From Streptomyces nodosus (GTDB lineage Bacteria; Actinomycetota; Actinomycetes; Streptomycetales; Streptomycetaceae): a DNA stretch of 64,000 nucleotides. Within the stretch, counting starts at the first letter, position 1; every line of letters starts with the position of its first letter. The notes beneath the pieces were generated by a model. It had not been told where the DNA came from and made no database searches. It saw nothing but the letters and a program-made list of their open reading frames with translations. Shown one piece after another: positions 52,718 through 60,522 of the stretch. The position numbers were made by a program, and so were the translations under genes. The stretch spans positions 1,638,501 through 1,702,500 of the forward strand of contig NZ_CP023747.1 in the NCBI RefSeq assembly GCF_008704995.1. Reading direction: 5' to 3'.

Positions 52718-53795
52718 GGGCGATCACCTTCTCTCCCCGCTCTCGCCGGGAGACACAGGGCGACGGTTCACCTGCCTGGTCGCCCATGAAGCCGACGAGG
52801 CGCTGCTTCGGTACGACGCCCACCACTCCGTGCCGGGGGTCCACCACCGCGACGGGATGGGTGACCCGGGCGCTGATGGCGCACAGGATCACGAACGGGG
52901 TGTCGGGCGTCGCGGTGGGACAGTCGCAGTCCGCCTCGTGTCCGGTGACGGAGGTGTCCATGACGGAACTCGCGGTGAGCACCCGGGAGCGGTCGACGTC
53001 CTGGGTGAAGGAGGCCACATAGTCGTCGGCCGGGCGCACCAGGATGTCCTCCGCGGTGCCGATCTGCACGATGCGGCCGTCCCGCATCACGGCGATGCTG
53101 TCGCCGAGACGCATGGCCTCGTTGAGGTCATGGGTGATGAAGACGATGGTCTTCTTCAGGGACTTCTGCAGCTCCAGCAGCTGATCCTGCATATCGCGGC
53201 GGATCAGCGGGTCGAGCGCGCTGAAGGACTCGTCCATGAGCAGCAGATCGGCGTCCGTGGCCAGGGCCCTGGCCAGACCGACGCGCTGCTGCATACCGCC
53301 GGACAACTCGTCGGGCCAGGACTTCTCCCAGCCGGCCAGGCCGCACAGGGCGAGCGCCTCGTCGGCGCGCGCGACGCGCTCGGCGCGGGGCACGCCCTGC
53401 ACTTCCAGACCGTAGGCGGCGTTCTCCCGCACACTGCGGTGCGGGAAGAGCGCGAAGTGCTGGAACACCATGCTGATCTTCCGCGAGCGGACCTGGCGCA
53501 GTTCCCGTGAGCCGAGTGCGGTGAGGTCCTGACCGTCGAAGCGCACCTGCCCGGCGGTCGGCTCCAGCAGACCGTTGAGCATGCGCAGCAGCGTGGACTT
53601 CCCCGAGCCTGACAGGCCCATGACGACGAAGATCTTCCCCGGCTCCACGGTGAAGGAGGCGTCGATCACAGCCGCCGTGGTGCCCTCGGCACGCAGTTCC
53701 TCACGGCCGGCCCCCTGCCGAAGCCGCTCCACCGCCTCGTCCGGTCGTCTCCCGAACACCTTGTACAGATGCTCGGCTTCTAGCCTGGATGACAC
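52710..53795 (-). CDS. Osmoprotectant ABC transporter ATPase (ProV/OpuAA type)
   Basis: 361 aa from GTG 53795. Walker A GLSGSGKST (60-68), Q-loop VFQHFALFPH, signature LSGGMQQRVGLARAL, Walker B LLLMDESFSALD and the switch histidine in FITHDLNEA. The C-terminal 90 residues resemble a single CBS-like module (ITHPVAVVDPRHGVVGVVPKQRL), where OpuA-type ATPases usually have two CBS motifs sensing ionic strength. An unusual DCDCP segment lies in the linker. First gene of the operon. Confidence 0.93.
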   Translation of the reverse strand: MSSRLEAEHLYKVFGRRPDEAVERLRQGAGREELRAEGTTAAVIDASFTVEPGKIFVVMGLSGSGKSTLLRMLNGLLEPTAGQVRFDGQDLTALGSRELRQVRSRKISMVFQHFALFPHRSVRENAAYGLEVQGVPRAERVARADEALALCGLAGWEKSWPDELSGGMQQRVGLARALATDADLLLMDESFSALDPLIRRDMQDQLLELQKSLKKTIVFITHDLNEAMRLGDSIAVMRDGRIVQIGTAEDILVRPADDYVASFTQDVDRSRVLTASSVMDTSVTGHEADCDCPTATPDTPFVILCAISARVTHPVAVVDPRHGVVGVVPKQRLVGFMGDQAGEPSPCVSRRERGEKVIARA

Positions 53796-53985
53796 AGGTA
53801 CCTCTCGTCTCGAAGCCTTCGAGCCCGCCGCATATGGTTGAAATCTGCAACCGGCATCGCTCCGACGCGCGCCTGCCCTGGCTTATGCAGCGCAAACGCA
53901 CAAGTGACCCTCTTCACATCTCGTTCACAACCGTCGTGCAGGGTCCGTGGACGGCGCCGAGGGGGCCCTGTCGGTGCCGTGCGGC

Positions 53986-54918
53986 ATGATGCGGAAGGTG
54001 ACCCGACGCCTGATGCTCCTCGACACCGCCTCGCTCTACTTCCGCGCCTACTTCGGCGTCCCGGACTCCGTGAAGGCCCCGGACGGCACCCCGGTGAACG
54101 CCGTGCGGGGGCTGCTCGACTTCATCGACCGCCTGGTCAAGGACCATCACCCGGACGACCTGGTCGCCTGTATGGACGCCGACTGGCGCCCGCACTGGCG
54201 GGTCGAGCTGATCCCCTCCTACAAGGCGCACCGCGTGGCCGAGGAGCACGCCGCGGGCCCCGACGAGGAGGAGGTCCCGGACACGCTCTCCCCGCAGGTG
54301 CCGGTGATCGAGGAGGTGCTGGACGCACTCGGCATCGCCCGTGTGGGAGTCGACGGGTACGAGGCGGACGATGTGATCGGCACCTTCACGACCCGTGCCC
54401 GGGGCCCGGTCGACATCGTCACCGGGGACCGTGATCTGTATCAGCTGGTCGACGACGCCCGCGGGGTGCGGGTGCTGTATCCGCTCAGGGGCGTGGGCAC
54501 GCTCCAGCTCACCGACGAGGCGTTCCTGCGGGAGAAGTACGGCGTCGACGGCCCGGGTTACGCGGATCTCGCACTGCTGCGCGGCGATCCCAGCGACGGG
54601 CTGCCGGGGGTGCCGGGCATCGGGGAGAAGACGGCCGCCAAGCTGCTGGCCGAGTTCGGTGACCTGGCCGGGATCATGGCCGCGGTCGACGATCCGGCGT
54701 CTCGGCTCTCCCCGGCGCAGCGCAAGCGGCTCGACGCTGCGCGGCCCTATGTCGCCATCGCGCCCCGGGTCGTCCGGGTCGCCGCCGATGTACCGCTGCC
54801 GGTGGTGGACCCGGCGCTGCCGCGGGCCCCGCGCGATCCGGCCGCCCTGGACGCCCTGACGGCCCGCTGGGGCCTGGGCGGATCGCTGGAGCGTCTGCTC
54901 GGCACGCTCCGGAGGTGA
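53986..54918 (+). CDS. Stand-alone 5'-3' exonuclease (Pol I N-terminal type)
   Basis: 310 aa from ATG 53986; ATG 53989 and GTG 53998 are alternatives because the start region is not decisive. FEN/PIN-like nuclease: LMLLDTASLYFRAYFG, CMDADWRPHWRVELIPSYKAHR, YEADDVIGTF (metal-binding acidic pair), VTGDRDLYQLVDD, then the helix-3-turn-helix LRGDPSDGLPGVPGIGEKTAAKLL. It has no polymerase domain. Probably a DNA repair or RNA-primer removing nuclease supplementing Pol I. Confidence 0.9.
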   Translation: MMRKVTRRLMLLDTASLYFRAYFGVPDSVKAPDGTPVNAVRGLLDFIDRLVKDHHPDDLVACMDADWRPHWRVELIPSYKAHRVAEEHAAGPDEEEVPDTLSPQVPVIEEVLDALGIARVGVDGYEADDVIGTFTTRARGPVDIVTGDRDLYQLVDDARGVRVLYPLRGVGTLQLTDEAFLREKYGVDGPGYADLALLRGDPSDGLPGVPGIGEKTAAKLLAEFGDLAGIMAAVDDPASRLSPAQRKRLDAARPYVAIAPRVVRVAADVPLPVVDPALPRAPRDPAALDALTARWGLGGSLERLLGTLRR

Positions 54919-54981
54919 CGGTTCCGGCGGCGCCTGCCCGGGCAGGTGCCCGTCATAGGAGGAACCGACCCCGGCGAAGTG

Positions 54982-55000
54982 CTAGGTTAGGTGAACCTAA
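54982..55000 (+). promoter_or_regulatory. Iron box (IdeR/DmdR1-type)
   Basis: CTAGGTTAGGTGAACCTAA matches the actinobacterial consensus TTAGGTTAGGCTCACCTAA at 15 of 19 positions. It contains the dyad GTTAGGT-GA-ACCTAAC and ends 22 nt before the siderophore-interacting gene. DmdR1 with Fe2+ should repress here when iron is plentiful. Confidence 0.85.
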
Positions 55001-55022
55001 CCCAGGGAGGTGGGAGGCCGTC

Positions 55023-55865
55023 ATGGCAGAGCGCCCGGCAGCCAGGGGCCGCACGGTCCACTGCGCGCAGGTCATCCGCACACAGCGGCTGAGCCCGCAT
55101 ATGCAGCGTGTGGTGCTCGGCGGTGAGGGACTGGCCGGCTTCACGGCCGGAGCCTGCACCGACCACTATGTGAAACTCCTCTTCCCCGCCGGGGGCGCCG
55201 ACTATCCCGAGCCCTTCGACTTGCAGCGCATCCGCGAGGAGTTCCCGCGCGAGCAGTGGCCGGTGACACGGACCTACACCGTGCGTGCCTGGGACCCCGA
55301 GCACCGCGAGCTGACCCTGGACTTCGTGATCCACGGCGACGAGGGTCTGGCCGGGCCGTGGGCGCTGCGCGTCCAGCCGGGCGAGACCGTGCGCTTCCTG
55401 GGCCCCGGTGGCGCCTACGCCCCCGACGCGGACGCCGACTGGCATCTGCTCGCGGGGGACGAGAGCGCGCTGCCCGCGATCGCGGCCGCCCTGGAGGCGC
55501 TGCCCGAGGGCGCCGAGGCCTACGCCTTCGTGGAGGTCTCGGGCCCCGAGGAGGAGCAGAAGATCGACACCGCTGTGGAGGTGGTCTGGCTGCACCGCGG
55601 GGACCGGCCGGTCGGCGAGGCCCTCGTCCGGGCGGTCCGCGAGCTGGAGTTCCCCTGGGGCCGGGTGCAGGCGTTCGTGCACGGCGAGGCGGGCTCGGTG
55701 AAGGAGCTGCGCCGGCTGCTGCGGGTGGAGCTTCAGCTCCCCCGCGAGGACCTGTCGATCTCCGGCTACTGGCGCCTGGGCCACAACGAGGACGGCTGGC
55801 AGGCCTCCAAGCGGGAGTGGAACGCGCGCATCGAGGCGGAGCAGGAGGGCGCGTCCGCCGCATAG
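55023..55865 (+). CDS. Siderophore-interacting protein (FAD/NAD(P)H ferric-siderophore reductase)
   Basis: 280 aa from ATG 55023, preceded by GGAGGTGGGAGG. FAD-binding domain with the signature TRTYTVRAWDPEHREL and LDFVIHGDEGLAGPWA; the SIP C-terminal domain contains LLAGDESALPAIAAALE, WGRVQAFVHGEAGSVKELRRLL and SGYWRLGHNEDGW. Such proteins reduce Fe3+ in imported siderophores in the cytoplasm. An iron box lies just upstream, so expression should rise under iron shortage. No siderophore transporter is adjacent. Confidence 0.93.
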   Translation: MAERPAARGRTVHCAQVIRTQRLSPHMQRVVLGGEGLAGFTAGACTDHYVKLLFPAGGADYPEPFDLQRIREEFPREQWPVTRTYTVRAWDPEHRELTLDFVIHGDEGLAGPWALRVQPGETVRFLGPGGAYAPDADADWHLLAGDESALPAIAAALEALPEGAEAYAFVEVSGPEEEQKIDTAVEVVWLHRGDRPVGEALVRAVRELEFPWGRVQAFVHGEAGSVKELRRLLRVELQLPREDLSISGYWRLGHNEDGWQASKREWNARIEAEQEGASAA

Positions 55866-55886
55866 CGGTCCGCGACGACGCATCCC

Positions 55887-55922
55887 GGGAGGCGGCGGCA
55901 CCGAAGTGTGCCGCCGCCTCCC
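55887..55922 (+). terminator. Terminator of the siderophore-interacting gene
   Basis: 14-bp GC-rich inverted repeat (55887-55900 with 55909-55922) followed by CGTTTTCTCC, giving a short T-rich tail on the plus strand, 22 nt after the stop. Confidence 0.8.
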
Positions 55923-56010
55923 CGTTTTCTCCTCAGCTCACCCGGGTCAGCAGCTCACCCCGGTCACGCTCACGGCAGGCCGGGCACCGCTGCCCTCCGT
56001 GTCCCGGTGT

Positions 56011-56787
56011 TCACACCGACCGCTGGTAGGAGCGGAACGTCCTGATGGACAGCAGCACCGCGACGACCGCCAGCCCCAGCAGCGCCCCGCCCCGGCCGAG
56101 CACCGCACCCCAGTCCGGGTGCTCCGAGAGTGCCGAGCGGCCCGCGACCATGGCCCAGTCGAGCGGGTTGAAGGAGGCGATGTGTCTCATCCACCCGGGC
56201 ATCTGGGAGGGCGCCATGAAGGCCGTGGACAGGAAGGTGAGCGGGAGCAGCAGGAAGGTGTTGATGCCGATGATGGATTCCCGCTCCTGCACCAGCATGC
56301 CCAGCGCATTGGACAGCGCCCCGAAGATCGTGCCCAGCAGCACGGAGGCGATGACCAGGATCGCCACCCCGCCGATGCCGCCCGGGTAGTCGGCGCCGCC
56401 CAGCAGTCCGAGGAGCACGATGATCACCGACTGGAGGGCGGTGATCAGACCGTTGTTGACGACATTGCCGTTCATCAGCGCGGCCCGGCTGACCGGGGTG
56501 GTCAGGAACCGGTCGAGCGTGCCCCGCTGGATCTCCTCCAGGGTGCCCATCCCGGCCCACATGTTGGAGCTGAGCGCGCTCATCACCACGACGCCCGGGA
56601 CGAGATAGTCGAGATAGGATCCGCTGCCGAAGCCGCCGAGCTCCACGACCTTCTTGAAGAGGTTGCCGAACAGGAACAGCCAGATCACCGGCTGGATCAG
56701 GGTGATGACCGCATACGCCGGCTGCCGTGCGAACACCATCAGCTGACGCCGGGTCATGTACCAGGTCTGGACGAGTGCGGTGCTCAT
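56011..56787 (-). CDS. ABC-2 type transporter permease (DrrB-like)
   Basis: 258 aa with about six membrane helices and the ABC2 motif region near the C-terminus (MAPSQMPGWMRHIASFNPLDWAM). N-terminal TRRQLMVFARQPAYAVITLIQPVIWLFLFGNLF is typical of DrrB-like drug-efflux permeases. Its ATG overlaps the ATPase stop (ATGA). Probable partner of the adjacent DrrA-like ATPase in exporting a drug or lipid. Confidence 0.92.
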   Translation of the reverse strand: MSTALVQTWYMTRRQLMVFARQPAYAVITLIQPVIWLFLFGNLFKKVVELGGFGSGSYLDYLVPGVVVMSALSSNMWAGMGTLEEIQRGTLDRFLTTPVSRAALMNGNVVNNGLITALQSVIIVLLGLLGGADYPGGIGGVAILVIASVLLGTIFGALSNALGMLVQERESIIGINTFLLLPLTFLSTAFMAPSQMPGWMRHIASFNPLDWAMVAGRSALSEHPDWGAVLGRGGALLGLAVVAVLLSIRTFRSYQRSV

Positions 56788-57797
56788 CGGGCACCTCCGG
56801 CGAGGGCGAGCGGGGCGGAACCCTCGGCCTCGGCCTCGGCATAGCGGCGGCCCGCGTAGCGCAGATAGACGTCGTCGAGCGAGGGGCGGGCGACGGTCGC
56901 GGAGGCCACCGCCACTCCCTCGCGCTCCAGCGCTCCCAGCAGGACGGGCATCGCCGCGGCCCCGTCGTCGGCGCGGACACTGACCCGGCGTCCGTCGAGG
57001 TGCACCTCGTGCACGCCCGGCAGCCCGGCCAGCGAGCCCGTCAGCAGCGTACGACCGGCCTCACCGATCGCTTCGCCCAGCTCCACATGGACGGCGTCAC
57101 CGCGGAGTTCGCCCTTGAGGGAGTCCGGGGTGCCCTCCACCACGACCCGGCCGCGGTCGACGATGGCGATGCGCTCGGCGAGCCGGTCGGCCTCCTCCAG
57201 ATAGTGCGTGGTGAGCAGGATGGTCAGGCCCTCCTCCCCGGCGAGCCGGCCGATCTCCTCCCACATGGCGGTGCGGGCCTCCGGGTCGAGGCCGGTGGTG
57301 GGCTCGTCGAGGAAGAGCACCTGGGGCCGGTGCACCAGCCCGAGCGCCACGTCCAGACGCCGGCGCATCCCTCCGGAGTAGCCCTTGACCTGGCGCTCCG
57401 CGGCGTCGGTCAGGGTGAAGCGGTCGAGCAGCTCCGCCACCCGCCGGTTCAGCTCCGCGCCCTTCAGCCCGTAGAGCCTGCCCTGGAGCTGGAGGTTCTC
57501 GCGGCCGGTGGCGACCGGGTCGGCGCCGGAGTTCTGGGCGACCACGCCGATCGCGCGGCGCACCCGGTCGGGGTGGCGCAGTACGTCGTGGCCGGCGACG
57601 CCGGCCGACCCCGAGTCGGGGCGGGCCAGGGTGGTGAGGATCTTGACGGTGGTGGACTTTCCCGCGCCGTTCGGGCCGAGGAGTCCGAAGACGGTGCCCG
57701 GCTCGACGGTGATGTCCAGGCCGTTCAAGGCCCTGACGTCCGGCGGATAGGTCTTGATCAGTTGGCGCGCCTCGACGGCGGGCGCACGGGTGGTCAT
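56784..57797 (-). CDS. ABC transporter ATPase (DrrA-like)
   Basis: 337 aa. Walker A GPNGAGKSTT (41-50), signature GYSGGMRRRLDVALGL, Walker B VLFLDEPTTGLDPEAR, switch TTHYLEEADRLAERIAIVDRG. The C-terminal 100 residues, including a family-typical DDVYLRYAGR, are the DrrA domain. It drives export with the overlapping permease gene. Likely controlled by the PadR regulator encoded upstream at 58022. Confidence 0.94.
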   Translation of the reverse strand: MTTRAPAVEARQLIKTYPPDVRALNGLDITVEPGTVFGLLGPNGAGKSTTVKILTTLARPDSGSAGVAGHDVLRHPDRVRRAIGVVAQNSGADPVATGRENLQLQGRLYGLKGAELNRRVAELLDRFTLTDAAERQVKGYSGGMRRRLDVALGLVHRPQVLFLDEPTTGLDPEARTAMWEEIGRLAGEEGLTILLTTHYLEEADRLAERIAIVDRGRVVVEGTPDSLKGELRGDAVHVELGEAIGEAGRTLLTGSLAGLPGVHEVHLDGRRVSVRADDGAAAMPVLLGALEREGVAVASATVARPSLDDVYLRYAGRRYAEAEAEGSAPLALAGGAR

Positions 57798-57902
57798 GAC
57801 GACTGCTCTCCTGTGGGCAGCGGACGACGACGGGTCCGCGGTGTGCGGACGGGCCGCCCCCTGGTCGGCGGATGACGACTGATCCGCGTGAAGAGCACCG
57901 GG

Positions 57903-58013
57903 CTATCCTGGGTGTGCCGCACCTCGATCGCCTGGATGTGCCTCACGGCGGATTCAGTTCGGGGTTCGAGACCCTGGCGGGACTGCTGCAACAGTCCTGC
58001 CGGGGTCTTTTTT
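57903..58013 (+). ncRNA. Candidate small RNA ending in an intrinsic terminator
   Basis: No plus-strand gene lies between 55865 and 58891, yet a textbook plus-strand terminator with six T sits at 57970-58013. A -10-like TATCCT at 57903-57908 could start a roughly 95-nt RNA. The intervening bases can form short hairpins (for example GGTG-TGCCG-CACC). The start is a guess; only the terminator is strong evidence. Confidence 0.35.
57970..58013 (+). terminator. Intrinsic terminator with T6 tail
   Basis: A 16-bp stem (57970-57985 with 57992-58007, two G-U wobbles, 6-nt loop) is followed directly by TTTTTT at 58008-58013. Such a tail is rare at this GC content. On the minus strand the same hairpin lies after the PadR gene and may end that transcript. 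Confidence 0.85.
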
Positions 58014-58021
58014 CTCGGCGG

Positions 58022-58672
58022 CTACGGTTTCTCGAACGTGCCGCCGGCCAGCTTCAGATACTCCTCGGGAACCTCCCCCGTCTCATGGAAGGCGCGCCAT
58101 TCCACCAGGCCGGGCAAGGTGCCCTCGGTGATCTCCAGGAGGAAGTCGCGCACCCACGCGGCCTCCGCCTCGATCATGTGGAGCTGGTACTCGGTCTCGA
58201 TCAGAAAGAGCCGGGGGAGCTTCTCATAGAGCTTCTCCAGGCCCCCGCGGGCGCTCGCGGCCCGCACCTGAAGGGTGTCCAGCCGCTCCTGGAGCAGCCG
58301 GGCCACCTCGTCGGGAGCGAGCACCCCCATCAGCGAGAGCGCCGCCTCGAAGATGGGGAACTCCTGTGCCGGTACGGCGAGCAGGTCCGACAGCCACTGG
58401 ACGGCCTCCTCGCGCCCGGCGTCCGTGATGCCGTAGAGCGTGCGCTCGGGGCGGTTTCCCTCCCGCTGCACCTCCGCGACCTCGACGAAACCGTGTTTCT
58501 CCAGGTTCTGGACGACGGTGTAGAGCGAGCCGTAGTTGATCTTCAGACTGGAATCCTTGCCGCGACGGCGCAGGGTCTGGGCGATCTCGTACGGATGCAT
58601 GGGCTTCTCGGTGAGCAGCACCATGACCGCCAGCGCCAGCGGATTGCCGAGCTTCCGGCGCTTCGCCGCCAT
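58022..58672 (-). CDS. PadR-family transcriptional regulator
   Basis: 216 aa from ATG 58672 with GAGGTGA upstream; ATG 58690 is less likely. The N-terminal winged helix contains LALAVMVLLTEKPMHPYEIAQTLRRRGKDSSLKINYGSLYTVVQNLEKHGFVE in separate helices, the PadR signature. A C-terminal alpha-helical dimerisation region follows (residues 95-205). PadR proteins repress efflux pumps until an inhibitor binds; the DrrAB-like genes directly downstream are the obvious target. TATCGCG repeats surround its promoter. Confidence 0.93.
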   Translation of the reverse strand: MAAKRRKLGNPLALAVMVLLTEKPMHPYEIAQTLRRRGKDSSLKINYGSLYTVVQNLEKHGFVEVAEVQREGNRPERTLYGITDAGREEAVQWLSDLLAVPAQEFPIFEAALSLMGVLAPDEVARLLQERLDTLQVRAASARGGLEKLYEKLPRLFLIETEYQLHMIEAEAAWVRDFLLEITEGTLPGLVEWRAFHETGEVPEEYLKLAGGTFEKP

Positions 58673-58718
58673 GGGGTTCACCTCGCCCAACTAATTCGTC
58701 ACCGAATATCCGTGGACG

Positions 58719-58773
58719 AACATATCGCGTCCCCGAGGATGCCGTCAAGACACACGATGTATCGCGTATCGCG
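58719..58773 (-). promoter_or_regulatory. PadR gene promoter with TATCGCG repeats
   Basis: On the minus strand, -35 TTGACG (58748-58743) and -10 TATGTT (58724-58719) are 18 bp apart. TATCGCG occurs at 58723-58729, 58760-58766 and 58767-58773, the last two in tandem. The repeats flank the promoter core and are candidate operator half-sites for autoregulation. Confidence 0.5.
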
Positions 58774-58835
58774 ACCGACAGGCAAGTCCAGGGCCCTCGA
58801 GGCAGAGGCCCCGTACGGGTCGAGACATGGAAACG

Positions 58836-58871
58836 CCCCCGGCGCCTCGCCGCAGCGAAGCATCGGGGGCC
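58836..58871 (-). terminator. Probable terminator of the GNAT gene
   Basis: GCCCCCG (58836-58842) pairs with CGGGGGC (58865-58871) around a 22-nt loop. On the minus strand it is followed by GTTTCC, 20 nt after the GNAT stop. Confidence 0.5.
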
Positions 58872-58890
58872 GGACGCGAAGGGCCGCCGT

Positions 58891-59496
58891 TCAGGAGGTG
58901 GCGGAGACCGCCTCGGTGTGGTCCTCCCGAACCCGGGCGTGCAGATGCATGTCGTGCCAGCCGTCCGGGTGGAGGAGGGCACTGCGCTTGGTGCCCTCCA
59001 GCGGGAAACCGGTCCTGACGGCGACCCGGCAGGACGCCTCGTTGCCGAGGGCGTGCAGGAGTTCGAGGCGGTGGAAGCCGATCTCGTCCAGCGCCCACCG
59101 GGCCAGGGCCCGGGTGGCCCGCGCGGCCACCCCCTGCCCCCGGGCCGCCGGAACCGTCCAGTAGGCGACCTCACCGGTGCCGTCGGCGAGCACGATCTGC
59201 CGCAGCGCCGCCCGCCCCAGCAGCCGGCCGGTGTCCGCGTCGGCGACCGCCCACTGGGCGGCGCGCTCCTCGCCCCATGCCGTCCGCCACTCCTCGATCC
59301 AGCCGCGCACCTCGTCCTCGGAGTCCGCGGCGCGGGCGTGCCACTGCTGCAGGAGCGGATCCTGGAAGGCCGCATGGACCGCGGGCGCGTCGTCGAACGT
59401 CCAGGGACGCAGGACCAGTCGGTCACCGGGGATGGTGGGCTGGGGGACATGGGCGAGGGTACCGGCGGGCAGCACATCGCTGACGAGATAGGGCAT
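58891..59496 (-). CDS. GNAT family N-acetyltransferase (RimJ/RimL type)
   Basis: 201 aa from ATG 59496, with AGGA 9 nt upstream. Landmarks: LVLRPWTFDDAPAVHAAFQDP, WAVADADTGRLLGRAALRQI, EVAYWTVPAARGQGVAARATRALARWA (acetyl-CoA loop RGQGVA), and LELLHALGNEASCRVAVRTGF with the conserved N-x-x-S. This is the pattern of alanine N-acetyltransferase or small-molecule acetylating GNATs. Substrate unknown. Confidence 0.88.
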   Translation of the reverse strand: MPYLVSDVLPAGTLAHVPQPTIPGDRLVLRPWTFDDAPAVHAAFQDPLLQQWHARAADSEDEVRGWIEEWRTAWGEERAAQWAVADADTGRLLGRAALRQIVLADGTGEVAYWTVPAARGQGVAARATRALARWALDEIGFHRLELLHALGNEASCRVAVRTGFPLEGTKRSALLHPDGWHDMHLHARVREDHTEAVSATS

Positions 59497-59577
59497 GGTC
59501 GGCATCCTGCCAACAGCGCCGCGATCCCGCCCAGGGCTTTTCCGAACACCGCACCGGGCCTCGTACGCTGGAGCGCG

Positions 59578-60519
59578 ATGAGACGCCGTACCCGTATCCC
59601 GCCCTCTCCCCTGCCGCAGCGCGACGGGGTCGATCCGGTGCGGGTGCGGCTGCCGTTCCAGGAGGGGTGGGCCACCGTGCGGGACCATCTCGTGGCCCGG
59701 CTCTCCGCCGGGGACGGGGTGATCGACGCAATGCTCGACGCGGGGCTGATCTTCGGGGCGGACGGGCGGGCTGTCACCCCCGACGCGCCGTATGTGCCGG
59801 GCCTGTACGTATGGTTCCACCGCGACCTGCCCGACGAGGTGCGCGTGCCGCACCCGGTCGAGGTGGTGTACCGCGACGAGCACATCGTGGTCGCCGACAA
59901 GCCGCACTTCCTCGCCACCACCCCGCGCGGCAGCCATGTCGCCGAGACCGCGCTCGCCCGGCTGCGGCGCGATCTGGACCTCCCGGCGCTGACCGCCGCG
60001 CACCGGCTGGACCGGCTCACCGCCGGGCTGGTGCTGTTCACCGTGCGGCCCGAGGAGCGCGGCGCCTACCAGTCGCTGTTCCGGGACCGCCGGGTCCACA
60101 AGGAGTACGAGGCCGTCGCCCCGTACGACCCCGCCGTGGCCCTGCCGCGCACACTGCACAGCCGGATCGTCAAGGAACGCGGGGTGCTGACGGCCCGGGA
60201 GGTGGCGGGCGAGCCCAACGCCATCAGCCTGGTGGAACTGCTGGAGCACCGCGCCGGCCTCGGCCGCTACCGTCTGCTGCCACGCACCGGCCAGACCCAT
60301 CAACTCCGCGTGCATATGAACGCGTTGGGGCTGCCCATCCTCGGCGACCGCCTCTATCCGGAGGTGACCGGCCCGGAACCGGCCGACGACTTCCGGCGCC
60401 CGCTCCAACTGCTGGCACGGGTACTGGAGTTCCCCGATCCGGTCACGGGGCGCAGGCACCGCTTCGTCAGCGGGCGGACGCTGGACGCCTGGTCGGCGTA
60501 CGACACCTGGGCCGGGTAG
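59578..60519 (+). CDS. RluA-family RNA pseudouridine synthase
   Basis: 313 aa. The catalytic aspartate D145 is in AAHRLDRLTAGLVLF. VVYRDEHIVVADKPHFLATTP, RVHKEYEAVAPYD and the C-terminal LLPRTGQTHQLRVHMNALGLPILGD match RluA enzymes. An N-terminal 90-residue region resembles a degenerate S4-like module (LVARLSAGDGVIDAMLDAGLIF). It isomerises uridines in rRNA or tRNA; the target is unknown. Its stop lies 3 bp from the convergent P450 gene stop. Confidence 0.92.
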   Translation: MRRRTRIPPSPLPQRDGVDPVRVRLPFQEGWATVRDHLVARLSAGDGVIDAMLDAGLIFGADGRAVTPDAPYVPGLYVWFHRDLPDEVRVPHPVEVVYRDEHIVVADKPHFLATTPRGSHVAETALARLRRDLDLPALTAAHRLDRLTAGLVLFTVRPEERGAYQSLFRDRRVHKEYEAVAPYDPAVALPRTLHSRIVKERGVLTAREVAGEPNAISLVELLEHRAGLGRYRLLPRTGQTHQLRVHMNALGLPILGDRLYPEVTGPEPADDFRRPLQLLARVLEFPDPVTGRRHRFVSGRTLDAWSAYDTWAG

Positions 60520-60522
60520 CGC

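Noticed and set aside
57950..57995. GGGTTCGAGACCC-like T-arm suggesting a tRNA
   Set aside because: A T-stem can be drawn, but no matching 5' acceptor strand, D-arm or anticodon arm is found upstream; the bases are better explained as part of the intrinsic terminator.
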